Below, one piece after another: positions 35,827 through 57,300 of a stretch of DNA of 64,000 nt; position 1 is the first letter of the stretch; the number at the start of each line of letters is the position of its first letter. Source of the stretch: Eopsaltria australis (Eukaryota > Chordata > Aves > Passeriformes > Petroicidae). Under the pieces are notes generated by a model. That model saw only the letters and a list, made by a program, of their open reading frames with translations. It was not told the DNA's origin and searched no databases. The translations under genes and the position numbers were made by a program. The DNA is taken from positions 558,001 to 622,000 of the forward strand of contig JAVTVJ010000494.1 in NCBI GenBank assembly GCA_034509425.1, written 5' to 3'.

Positions 35827-38800
35827 AAAGCATGACAAGGGCTGCATTTGTTTCCATATAGCCTACACTCTGGTGGTGAGGGCACTGCGGGCAGATATGC
35901 AGAGCTCAAAGGCATTGCAGTGAAAATGGTGTGAAGTTTGGGTCTCCCCTCTTCTTACAGAAAAAATTCTGAATTATTGGGTGGGATCTTCTTGGTTTTC
36001 CCATTCCGGCAGACCCATCATTTACCAGGACATAGAATTTTTCACAACAGCACATAGAGGCAGGAAAGCTTATGTAAGGCTGCTGCAAAGAAGATGAGGC
36101 TGGTCCACTGCTGGCCATTTTTTAAAATAAAAGTTGTGAGTTCTGTTCTGTTTTTTTGAAGGTTCAGTGTAGACTGTAGACTTTTGCAGTGCAGGACAAG
36201 TAAACTAACTAACAGGAGGAATGGGATTTCAGGTGTATGTTTTTCTTTAGCATTGGCAATTGACTAGGTCACATGAATCCCCCTTCCACCATACTGGGGA
36301 GTGGGTTTGAAGCCACACCTCTGCCTTTCCAGAAACCACGGAGGAAAGGGCAATCTGAATGCCAAAGGTGGGTGGAGGGGCCACTCTTCACCTCCCATGT
36401 ACAAGCTGTTCCATTATGCAAGGGAGAAATCATGATTTATAAAGAATTTGGGGAATGAGGGGAAGGAGAGGGAAGACAAAGAGCAAGTGAGTGCATGATT
36501 GCATAATCTCCTGGCTGGCACCCTGATGTTGGAGGTGAGAGGAAAAGCCAGCAAGGAACCCTGGATATTAAAGAAGTTTTGAATCCTGTCTGGTTAGTGT
36601 TTAATGTCAGACTGATTGCCAACCAGATTTAGCTGATCATTAACTAAAGGCAACTGAGTTTGTGTAATCAGTTTCTGACAGAAACATCTGACACAGATTC
36701 ACCAACCACCGTTGTCTGTCAAGCCTTTCTTTAACTTTTGATACAGTGTGACTGGGAGGCAGCCCCACCTGTAACCATGAAATCTGAGGTACTCAGCAAG
36801 AGTCCCAGGCTGAGGCACAAAAGTGCCCAGAAGACCAGTTGGATCAGTATTTGAATCCATGCTTTGTATTTTATAACACTAAGAGGAAGGAAGGAGATGC
36901 AGCTAAAGAGATTATTCAGGACATGTGGGACTGGGTATTCGTGTTGAAAAGGCTCCAACAGCTGCATTAAGCAGCCATACGCCATTTTTGAACACAGGCA
37001 GACAAGAACCTGATCTCTGTGTGTGCTCAGAGCCAACACTGTCTTGCCACAAGAGACATTTCCTGCCTGGCATCTCCCTACAATACACCCTCTCCTCATC
37101 TCCACCTCTCTGGTTCACCAGAACTTTGACATTGTTAAACAGTCTGACAGTTGGCTCAAACATCTTATGATTAATCTAATACAATATTTTCTTTGTTGGC
37201 GACAACCAGCCTCTCAAACTGCAATTATTAGTAAAATTTGTTGCAAAATGCAGTGAATTTCTGGTCAGGTTCAACAGGCCTGTTTGCATAGGGCATGGAA
37301 TATCTGGACTTCAATAACTTCATCAGGTCTCATGAACAATATTGCCTATAAATAAAACCCCAAAGCCATGCAGGATTAAAACTTCTAAAAGTTGGAGGAA
37401 GGACACCCTGAGAACTCTGATGAAAACATCCTGTCAAACCCCATTCTTTAAGTTACTGCACAACGTTTTGTTTCCCAGTATATGACCTTCCTCTAATGAC
37501 ATTATTTAAAGTTCTCAGTATACACAGAAATTATTCACACTTCCTTCCAGGCATGATTATGTTTGGTGGCCTATCTGTTGTTTTGTGTCTCTTTTTTTTC
37601 ATTCTCTTCTGATGTTTTTCTGGAAACCATACACTTCATGCCATCAAAACTGTTCTACCAGAAGCAGTGCTGTGGGCAGCGCACTGCAGCTCCCACCAGG
37701 AGAGCCATTTCAGGCTAGCAGCCACCTCAACGAAACAGTAAGGAAACATTAAATGCTAAAACTAATGCAATGGAAGTAAGAGCAGTCAGATAAGGCACTG
37801 CTTTTCATCACTGCCTCACTGGAAAGAAATAGTCTTGTAGCATCCCCTCTTTAAAGGGTTTTACTCAGCCGAGCTGTCCCATTGCTATAACAGTTGTTTG
37901 CCTTCACCTAAAATAATGTCAAGATTTGATCCACCCTCACAGTATAGCTGAAAGCTAATTTGGCTTAATCTCTTCCCCTTACATACTGAAGGCCAACACA
38001 AGCATATAGCAGGAGTGGGTGTCAGAGACAAGATGCAAATTGTAAGCTAATATTTGATGAAGTGGGGGAATGATTATTTGGATTTTTTTATTTCAAACAA
38101 AACTGCATGAAATCACTAAGGGAGTTGAAGAAACCCAGTTTTTACTCATCATCACAAGAAAGTCGATTTTGATGCATTACATGCACTGTTTGGTGTAGTG
38201 CCAGTCCTGTGGAGGCTTCTTTGTGTTGTTTTTTACTAATCATATTCATCATTTCAAGTTCTGCCCTAAACTGAACACCTTTTTTAAGATTTGCTTTTTA
38301 TATTGCACCAAAGGCTGTGACCTTCAGAATGTTGTACAGTGTTGGGGTTTTTCATTGGTCTGCTTAAGGAAACATTTTCTCATCTCTAGGGTCTTCTACA
38401 TTTTAAGGATAGCTTTTGCAGCAGAAGAAATTAATTTTAAACTGCTTATAAATCTGAAAACTACATAGTCACAAAAATGATTCCTCTCCTTCATAATTTA
38501 TAGCTTGGAAGATGTAACAACAAAACTTGTAAATGCACAGGACTTTTTTCTTAAACCTTGCTACATGTGATCTTTGATTATAAATGATTGCTTTATTTTC
38601 AGTAAGTAGTTTACAGTAACACTTTCCATAAAAGCAAGAAGAGTGAAACCTTTAAAAAGCTGTATATATATGGTGAAATCATATGTATTGTCAAATATTG
38701 AAGCACATTTGTTTCAGACCACCCCTCTGACCTGCAGATGTTGAAAAAGTAATGTGGAAGCCAGATTCTTCTAGCTATTATATTTAACTATGAAGTGTCT

Positions 38801-39425
38801 GCCATGGGAGTTGGCAATTTGGATACAAGTGTTCAGTTACTTTTCTTATATGAAAAGACAAATCTTCAGATGTTGCCTGGAAGTTTGTAAGAGTTGTGTT
38901 GTTTTACAAGTGAGGATGTGGTTCAGCATGGAATATTCTGCCTCTTAAGTTCAGTATGTTTGTTTGCAGTGAATGGCACTGTAGGCCACTGGCTGATACT
39001 GAACAAATAAGGAGAAGGCGAAAAGGATGAAAGTAGTCTATTTTTGCAAGGAATCCACTTAATGGAATATTTTGCTGCCATGATTTGGTGTATCCGAGAT
39101 AGGATTTTTTTTCCAGCTTTGGGGCAGAGTAATTTCAAATTACCTGGTGATCTTGAACAGCTAGGCCTTATACAGATCCAATCAACAACCTGATTTTAGA
39201 TTTGTGGCAATTTCCTTTCTGCATCACTTTTCTCAATAGGTATTTGCATCCTTGGCAAACATTTTAACAAGCATACTTAGAAGTTTAGCTTTAGTTTTAA
39301 CGGTTATTTATAATCTCATGTTTGAGTAAAAGGGTAAATTTTGATAAGCAGATATTAATGATCTCTGATTAATATCTTGTACTTTCTAGATCCACTCAAA
39401 TGCCTAAAACATCTGTTACTTCTTG

Positions 39426-39446
39426 TTGTTATTATTATTATTATAT
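39426..39446. repeat. ATT microsatellite
   Basis: GTT/ATT trinucleotide run of about seven units. Confidence 0.8.
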
Positions 39447-40046
39447 TAGTCTGATTTTGTTTCTGATTCTCTGATATTTATTGCCACTATCTCTGGATAG
39501 CTGTATATTATTTTAAACCCTAATGCTCCCCTGGTTCTCCTTTTCTTCCTCAGATTAACACAGGAATCCCTAATAGGGATCGGAGTTGCTGAGGGATCTG
39601 AGGCAATGCTCAGAATTTTGTGCTCTGCTTCCAGAGAGGAGTTCTACATGGGAACAGTGAGGAAGCAACAGGTCTCTACTACTCCTATACTCTGTCTTAG
39701 AGCCATTGCAACATCCTCCCTCCTCAGAGCAGCTCTGGGTCCAACACTGCCAAGATCTAAAACTAGAAAACAGGTTGCAAATCCCATAGTAATAGGATTT
39801 GATCTAAAAAAAAGTAACACAATCAGCATATTTGTCATTACTTTTCTTATTGTATTATTTCTAACATCCTATGTTGCATAAATACTTTGAAGAGCAAAAG
39901 GCAGAGGCATCCATGTTGGTCATCTATTTTTACTGATACTTACTTTTAGATGATTTCAAATTACCTTAGAAATTGATAGGCTGGTGCAATCCTGTATCTT
40001 ATATAACAACTAAAAGACAAAGACAAAAGTTTACTAATGATTGCTG

Positions 40047-43000
40047 TTTATTTTGTTAAGTCAATAAAAAGTGCATAGTACAAGCCCTTTATCCCAATCC
40101 AAGTACTCAGTAAAAGATTACTAGGAAACTGCAAATGGCACAGATGATTTTTGTTTGGCATAATTCAGATATTTTAAACCACCAATTTACATTAAGTACA
40201 TGACATCACTCTTCCTTTTTCAATCATGAATATTACAAGGCTAAGTGATCTGCAGACAGTGCATAAATACATATGATTTCTCATTTCAGAGTATAGTTAT
40301 TGTGTTAAGCAGACTCTAAAAATACTATTGTTTTAACAAAGTTAAGGTATAGTTGTAAATTTCCCTCCGTATTTCCCAAGTTGCAACAACTTGCATCTCT
40401 TACTAACCAAGCTTAAAACCATCATTACAGAACTGATCATATCCTGGAGCTTTGCACACCATTAATCTCTTCCACACTTCCCAAAATTTACCATAAACAT
40501 CTATAACCATGATACAATTATTTAATCACAAATTACATCATTAAAGGCCAGATTTCTGCCACCCTTACTAAAGCTGCTACTAGTACATTATCTCAGAGTA
40601 GTTCCACAAACTTCAGTGCAACTACTTGATGAGTAAGGCACTATTTAACACAAATAAGAGTGGCAAAATACAGTCCTATGGTTGGTTACTTTTATTTTAA
40701 TTGAGTGCTTATCTGAAGGTTATATCTTGGAGAGAGTATCTGAATTTAAAAGGCATACATTTTGATGTGGGATAGTGGCCTGGCTCTTTAGTAAAACATT
40801 TTACAATAAAATATTTCCAATGTTTTTTTTTCTTTTACATAGAAAATTTAAAATAGCAATTTATATGAGGAAAGCATACATGTATAAAATCACTGGGAGA
40901 ATTAGAGGAATTTCAAGCAAAGACAGTTCATTTAACGGTAAACCACAACATTCCTCTGAACAAAAAGTTCATTTGCCAAGACTCTTAGAGCTGGGTGCAC
41001 ATGGTAAGTTTTATAAATACATAAACAGACATTTAAGTGAGACTGATCCTCACAAGTGAGGAGCATCTCCTGTAAATCTCACAACTCCCAACAGGATGAG
41101 GAGTAGTGCTCTGTCTGAATAGAAGCCTGTTTCAGTTGGCTTTTTAATCAATTGGGAGCTTGTTTTATGCCTCCAGTAGTGAAGAATTCTGGCCAAAAAT
41201 CCTTGGAGAAAAAAGGTCAGTGTGGGAGGTTATATATGTTTCCTCGTGAGTTCAACAAAATGATGCTGTATTACTTGTTCTGAACAGTATCCCAAACATA
41301 AATGTACATGGAAGGCAAAAAGCAAGCACAGGCAGAGTGCTTTTCCCAGTGACATCTTTACACAGTGTTTGTGGCCTGTACATTATTAGACATAATGGGA
41401 CAAATTCTCTCAGCTCCTCTCCTGCAGTTTCATTGCTTTACATGGCACTGCACTGATGTCACTGAGAGCACCTGGCCCAATCTTCTTTTTTTCTTTTTTT
41501 TTTAAACATGCTCCTATGCTTGGGAGCACACTATTCCACAGAAATTCAAAGGTCAATTACATCAAATTACAGAAGCCCTTCTTCAGGTCTACACTGTAGC
41601 TTTACAAGGAGGCTTAGCTGGCTCAGCATTTACCCTGAAGAGTAAAACCCTGCATCTCTCAACCATGGGATCTGATGTGAGATTTTTGTTAGAGCCCGTT
41701 AATACAAACCTTTTCTGACTTTAGCAGTTAGTTCCTTCAGTTCCATAACTAAAGTCTTCATGAAATAAAGGTTTGTAGAGTAAGGCTTAGAATTCCCATA
41801 TGTCTGTTCTACTGACCTTTAAGGAAAGAAGTTTCATGTTGATAACATAAAAATGTTCTTTACATTATTCTCATCAATTTTTCAAATTGAACAAGAAAAA
41901 TATACAGTGTTGCTTTTCTGTACATCTTTAAAATGTTCTTAAATTAATGTACATAAAAAAGTAATTCCCATTTGCCATAATGGGAGATGTGCACAGGAGT
42001 GTGCACAGCCACACATACACACACTTAAACATACCACACATACACACAAATATTAGGGGGAAGAGACATGCCATATGTAGTCACCTGCGAGTTTGTTATT
42101 CTACAATTACAACTAGTAGATAAGGATGAAATGTTAAGAATTGCTGATAACATACAGGTGTAAAAACCTGAATAATCCAGTACATGTTGTATACCAAAAG
42201 TTGGTAACCATGGTAACTTCTTGGTATGATTTCATCCTGTCCAATATACATTACATCATGGCTAAAAACCTGTTAAGGTACCAATTATGAAAAGACTATA
42301 CCAGGACAGAAAATTCTACCAAGTTTTTCTTATTATATTTCTCTTTCAATAAAGTCTATAAGTAAACACATCTGGGTATAGAGTATGTTTTTTTTTGACA
42401 ACGTATTGAATAAGACATACAATTTATTAATGAAAAAGGCTAACTTAACTTTTTTGGTGGTATAATCTTTTGTGTAAAGTTCCCAATATATAGATCAAAG
42501 CTTTGACAGTGGCAATTGTCACATTCACTTCTGTGTGCACACACACACACACAGAGTATAATTCTAGTGGACAATCCATGCTTTTGCCAGCAATCCTGAA
42601 AAGTGTGTTAGTGGTCCAAAGACCAGAATAAAAACTGCTCTGAAACCAGGGCAAATATAAAACAATTTCTATTTTTCAGCGCATAACTAAGTTAATACTT
42701 CCAACCATAATATAACTCTCAAAAGCATACTGGAGAAGAAATATTAATTAATCTGAAGAAAGGTCAGTAACCTTCCATTATTATAGATGGACTGGGACTT
42801 TCTTTTTCTTTCAATGCATATCAGAAATCACGGCAAAGAAATTAGGATCACTGTAACAGAAAGAGACTGAGTGGAATGTCCACAGTAACAGTAACAACCA
42901 AAAAACCCCTGCAATGCCTTACCATTATTCAAATTACAATCTTATACGAAATGTAATAACATACAAAGCAAATAATTAACTTAAAATTGAAGTTGCTAAA

Positions 43001-43153
43001 AGCAGTTCATGAAGATTACTGCTGAATGATAACTCTGCTCTATATAAATGAGAAAAGAAAACTGTATTGAGTGGGGTTTAGGAGTAATCTGGTCGCTTCG
43101 TTCATTTGGTCGTGCAAGGTTTTAGCTGCTGAATTTTTCCAATATTGAATGCT
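40047..43153 (-). other. SMIM14: SMIM14 3' UTR (probable, end uncertain)
   Basis: Minus-strand sequence after the SMIM14 stop. AATAAA occurs at 42428-42423 (a UTR of about 730 bases) and at 40052-40047 (about 3.1 kb). SMIM14 is known for a long 3' UTR in mammals, so the distal site is reasonable, but the sequence alone does not decide. CA-rich repeats occur at 42011-42050 and 42538-42555. Confidence 0.4.
42538..42555. repeat. CA dinucleotide repeat
   Basis: Uninterrupted CA run of about nine units, inside the probable SMIM14 3' UTR. A second, interrupted CA-rich stretch is at 42011-42050. Confidence 0.85.
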
Positions 43154-51336
<8,183 letters not shown>

Positions 51337-54300
51337 CTGAAACAGAGAAAAAGAAAAGCATGACGCTTAACAGTAAGTCTTGGTCGGCTTTTGCTGAAAT
51401 CATGATTTAATACATTGTCAGAGTAAAGTTCAAGTATAACTGATCCTTTACTGAATCACACTTGGCTTATGGTATGTGAAGAATCCCAGGTATGGAGATA
51501 GTTTCTGAACACTATTTACATAAAACCTTTAAATCACCTAACTACAGTATTATTGCTTCAAAATCAAACATTGACTACCTTTCAAAATTCAAGTAAAAAA
51601 AATTCTATAGTGATATAGGAGCTATTATATACAGATATACTCTCTACACATATTTTGGGATGTATAATGGACAGGTTCTTACTATTATCTAGATCAAGTA
51701 ACATTAATACTCTGTGATTAAATCACAATAAATGATCAGACTGTGATAATGGTTATGCAGAGAGAAGTTGAATTAATATTTCATATTTAAACTTAGTACT
51801 TACTACTTTTTCCCCCTAAGACTTTTTTTTTAAAGCAAGCTTTAATATGTATTTTAGTGGTTTTTTCTCTTTACTGATGGGTAAAATTTAAAACATTTTT
51901 AGCGACTGTAAAGACTATTTGATTTGCAGACTAGGTAAGCTTGCCAACTGCAAGAAAAGTCAACACTGGCTAACCTGCAAATCAGTACAGCTATTTTACA
52001 GATGACAGAGCCAAAAAAGGAAGACAAATATCACATTCTTACTAGGATCAGAGATGTTAAATGGATGGGATTTAATCTGCAGTACTATGGAAATAGATTC
52101 TATCCTCTGCTTAGGTAAACCACATGGATTATTAGTAAAAGTTTTTTTAAAATACAGAATTATTACACTGCCTTGGTTAGAAATTACATGCTTTTTCACA
52201 GGTTTTATGATACAGTAATGTCATAAATCCCAACACTTTTTGTCACAACAGGCTAATCTCTTTATGACCAGTGTAAATATACAAATCTTAAAGAGAAGAA
52301 AAGATGGTGCTCTTTATGTAAGAAATACATGAATCATTTCCACAAAACCCATTTCCCCTTGAACTGGCATAACTGTTATGGCATTTAATGTATGTAGTCA
52401 TATTATGCAAAACACATCAAGGAAAGAGATGAAGAATGGAAGAAGGAAGACATCTGGTAAAGTCTGAGCTCCTTCTTTTATCATGAAGTTTGTCAATGAC
52501 TGACAGATTTGAGAAAGGAAAAAACGTAATTGGAGATTGATCACATTAATTCTTTCATTAAGATCTACTAGTAAATTTACTGCGACTGCAAAGAAGTCTC
52601 TTAGAAAGGAACTTGGAAGGCTGGATTTAACCTGTCAGCTATTTCTATAGTTAAAAACAGCATTGAGGGAAATTCAGGCAGAATACTTCTCTTTATCTTA
52701 CTAAAGGAAAAACTCTATCAAATTATGCATATTTCCTGCCCTTCTTATATAAAAGTTCATTTTATTTTAAAACTTTGGAAGTAATTCACAAAGGGGAGGT
52801 TTTATCTTAGCAATAGTACCCATTTGAAATATTCAAAAGATTTCTGAACTGGGAAAACTGGATATTGCTATAACCATATTTTAAAGAGCTCAGCAACATC
52901 TTCTGTTTGTATAAATCTAATTCTGAGAGGGGCTCTACTTAAAACACAGTTTACAGATATTCAACACAGAAGGATGACCAGAATTAAAATGGGCAACAGA
53001 TACATGATCAGAAACATTGTACAAGCAGCTCATTATACCTCTGTCCTCAGGATGGCAAGTCCTCAAACTGCTTATCTAGTTTGCCTAGATATACAACACT
53101 GCCTGGAGGTGTTCTAGCCACAGTATCAGTTATCTCCCATTCTAAGTGTCACACTCTGTGCAAATACAACTTTTTTAAAGCTCTAGGATGGCTCTCTGAG
53201 CCAGGTAACAAATCTGTTTTTAACAGCTCAGTGAGAGGCTGCATATTGTCGTTGTGGGATGAAACAGCAGATCATGAAAAACAAGCAGCAGTAAGAAGAG
53301 GTTTTTCTTAATTCCCTTAATTCAACAAGTCCTTGTGTAACCCAATATGAATCTGACTCTTTGTGGTCACTCATTTAGTCAAAAGACAAGAAACAATTTT
53401 GGCACATGTATGAAACGCTTACGTAAACTGAACGGCTGGGAAAGATAATGCCGTCGCTGAAACAAGAACGTTCCTTCTACCAATTAGCTCTCTTTTGACA
53501 ACTACACCCTTTAAGGAACATAGCAACTGATGGGACAAACTCAATGTGCAACATTTCAATAGTAAGGCAATTGAAAAAAGAGCAATTATCAGGGACTGGA
53601 AATAAACAGTCCTTTGTATTATGGTTTTTTTAATCTGATGTGGAGGGGGAGTTTGGATGAAAGTTTGTGGAATAATGGTAAAAAAATTGAACGAGAGTTT
53701 ACCTGTTCTCAACAAAACTCTCAAAAAGACTTCAAATACACTCCATGTTTTTCAGACTGGGAACACTACAGAGTTGATGAGCAAAATTTGAATAGAGAAG
53801 TAATTCTTCAAATATGATAACTCTTAGATATATAAAGACAATATTATTAACAATTGTTTTGATTTTATTAATACTTCAGAGATCCTTGTGTGGCCGAAAG
53901 TATGAATTTAGTTGAAGATTAATAGCTGACTGTCTGGTCTAACACCTACTAAGTCAGCAACAGCCTTTTAATCTTTTTTCATATATTCTAAAACAGACCT
54001 TAAGAAGAACACAAAAATTAGGCGAGTGAAAGATCACAGTGTATTTAACAAAAGAAGGAGAGAGTGAAAAATGCTACAAAACTAAATATTTATACTATTT
54101 TATTCCATTTAAATAAAAGGGATTATATCAGAATTTTAACATTCCCTGTGCAGTTTGTCATTAAAATATAATAAATGGCTCTATGCATGTGACCCAAACA
54201 ATGAACTACTTTATTTTCTTGTCCAAAATGAAGTAAACACAAATTGTAAATAGCAGAACAGCTAAAAGAGAACTAAAAAGAATCAAAAATTTCCAGTTTT

Positions 54301-57300
54301 AGTACAGTATATACTTGAAAACAATAAAAGTAAAAATACTAATTATAAATTTATATTATTTAAAATACAACTGTGAACTTTCATTTTTTCCAAGTACATT
54401 TGAAGTCTTGAAGAGTCTAAATTAAAGTAATTTAAATTAATAATCCCCAAACCACAAGAACTCTTGGTCAATAGGAATGTTTGGTTTCCATTAAACCCCT
54501 GATAAGTTCTTGGAAGAGACAGCAGTGGCTGAATCACAGCGAATCAGTACCCACTTACTGACATACTGTGAATGTAAACTCAACACAATACCAAGAAAAA
54601 AGAAGAAAACAAGTTACTTCTAGTGGTAAGAGGGCTCTTCCTCACTCTTTCCCCATGACACTCAAATTTTGCATTGCAAAAATAAAAAGGGCATATTTCA
54701 AATGGTTAGCAGCTCCAATTCGAAACTGTTCTTCCTTTCTTCTCCTTTTCCAAAATTCACAGCTTTTAACCCCAGTTCACACTAACACAGCAGTGTTTAG
54801 ATCCTGCTCCTTTGACACAAGTACAGTTTTAACATGCCATCTTGTGGATCAACAGCATCCACCCATCAAGAACACCTGAAACCTGCGTCCCGCTGCTCCT
54901 CTTTCAGCAGATGCAATGTTATAGTAGGAGTCTGCATAGTTTTTAGAAATGAGAGCCTCCACTTTTTACAATCCCCAGCTGGGAACAAAACATGAACAGC
55001 CTCAGTAAAGGGACACTGCTATTGGCCTCTGAAAACTTTTTTGTGAAGTCACCATATTAAGTAAAGTTTGTTTTGGTTTGTTTTTTTTTCATGCGCACCC
55101 AAACATGCCACTGTGTGGTAAAAACAGGGTGTGAACTTTTACTGCATTTTAGCTGCTCCACAAAATCACAGAAGTCCAAGTGAAATAGTAAGCCCTGTGA
55201 AAACAGCTTCCTCCAGCTTAACAGAGAACTTGTTTTTCCAACACATGGACCTCAGCCACCAGGACAATTTCAGTCTTCCTTGAAAGAAGTTAAGCTACTT
55301 TGCACCGCTCATCACAGATCCTGCTACAGAGAAGGAAATGCAGACTTTGTCTACCTCTACAGTAACTCATTCTTGCTTCAATTCCTCTGCTTCCTCTTCA
55401 GAGGAGTTCAATGAATCTCTTCAGGTGAGTTTTCAGAGTTTGCTATGCCAGAGGTCAATAGTCTCATCATCTCTGGGACTGATCCTGCAATCTCTGCTCA
55501 GATTTTTTTTTTTAAATTAAAGTCAATAGCATATTGCCTGAAAAAATATTCAGGGTTTCTATCCAGTGTGAACACATTTTCTTAAGAGTTAAATGTACTA
55601 TTTAAGAGTTTAAAAGGAAAAAAAAAGGACAGAGCATACAAATTATGAGGAAAACACCAATTATCAGCTCACCAGTTCATCATTTTTCAGGAGAAACAGT
55701 GGCATAACCCCTGTCCAAAAGCCCTTTCCAACTCCAGAAATAGTGTACTAAAGAGGTAATGAAACAAGAACAACAGGACTAGTGGCAGGAACAAAGTGCA
55801 ATAATCAATGCAGTCTAGTGTGAATGGCAGATGAGATTAAAGTATATTATTTATGTAGGGATAAGTAAAATAACCACATTTTAGAAAAACTTTTGAGTCC
55901 GCTCAGAAAAGACAGAAATGCAAAATTAGTAAGTTCATGAGACAGGTCAGGAAAAGACCTCCACACAAGAAATTGTGATGGATGAAAGCCCAGAGAGATG
56001 TGTCAAAGAAATAGATGAAACAGGTACAAAGACAAGAGAGCAAAAATGGATAATGGTGGGAATGAAAAGAATAGTTAAGTAGGAAAGCAAGGACAAATAA
56101 CTAAATTGAGATGGTCACTTATTCCATGAATACAAGTAAACTTAAAATAGAACCATAAAGACTGTTGATAGAAAATTTTATGTGATAACAAGGGCAAAGT
56201 AGCATCCCTTGTGAAAATACTTTTTGCTATTTAGACCAGCTGGAAGCTCTGCTTTTGCTCTCCAACAATGCCAGAAGATGATAACACAACGGCATACTCC
56301 TGATTGCGTTCTCATGCTTCTGGGTACGTTGTTTAAGCTTTGTTGGCAGCCATGTCTGTTCTCTCCAAACTATGTAAAAAATCAAGTAAACAACATGATA
56401 AATAAATTGCTATGGTAGGATATGCCAGTCTTGAATACAAGTCAGGTTGCAAACTGAATTGTAGCATTATCTGCAAGAGTTCAGATTTAAAGATGCAAAA
56501 AATTATACTTACATGCATTATTCTGCTACAAGGTGGCAAAGAGAAATAAGAGGAAAAGAATGGCACACTGATGGAACTTAATTGTGTGAACTTAAACTAC
56601 ACTAGCGTCTCTTAGAGGAACCAACAAGGAAAAAGTGAACACTGCCTTCCCCACTCCTTTATTTTCTATGTGTATATGCAGAATTAAAATAAATGACTGT
56701 TCATACAAGGACAGAATAACAGTCTGCAATGACAATATAGAGCCCGGTCCTGTGAGGTGGCAAGTAATTTTCTCTCCAGTTGCAAGTGAGAGAGAAGAAT
56801 GGTTGAGGATGGTTGCTACTTTTCAGATAATATTCCTACATTCCTAATATTCCTAGATTACAAACAAACTCTTAAGACCCAGAATCATCAGCCAGTTATG
56901 ACAGAAGGAGAACATTAACTTTCATATAGTGAAAGACAAGACATTTTATGGAGGACGATGCATCAGAAGTCACAGGGACCACTGCAATCTGGAGCTCTGA
57001 TCTGGACAAGAACACATTCTTCCCTTCATTTTTTCATTTGTTCTGGAATTGCTGTTTCACCTTGGTGTCATATAGATCCTCCTTTTTCACACGTCCCTTT
57101 CCTACAATTGCCTGACTTAATTTTAGAATTTTGCTCACCTATGATATCAATGACATCCTCCTTTTAGTGAATGCAAAGCAGAATGAATTAGCAGTGAAAA
57201 GAAGATGAAACAGTGTGGTAATCATGATCATTGTAAGGAGCTCACAGCATCTCTGACTATGTGAAATACTAGACAGCAAATACATGAGGCAGAATATTAA

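Larger units (their letters stand above)
34081..40040. other. Intergenic region between UGDH promoter and SMIM14
   Basis: Mostly AT-rich DNA with short chance reading frames. It contains a CR1 remnant at 35765-35826 and an ATT repeat at 39426-39446. No gene is evident. Confidence 0.5.
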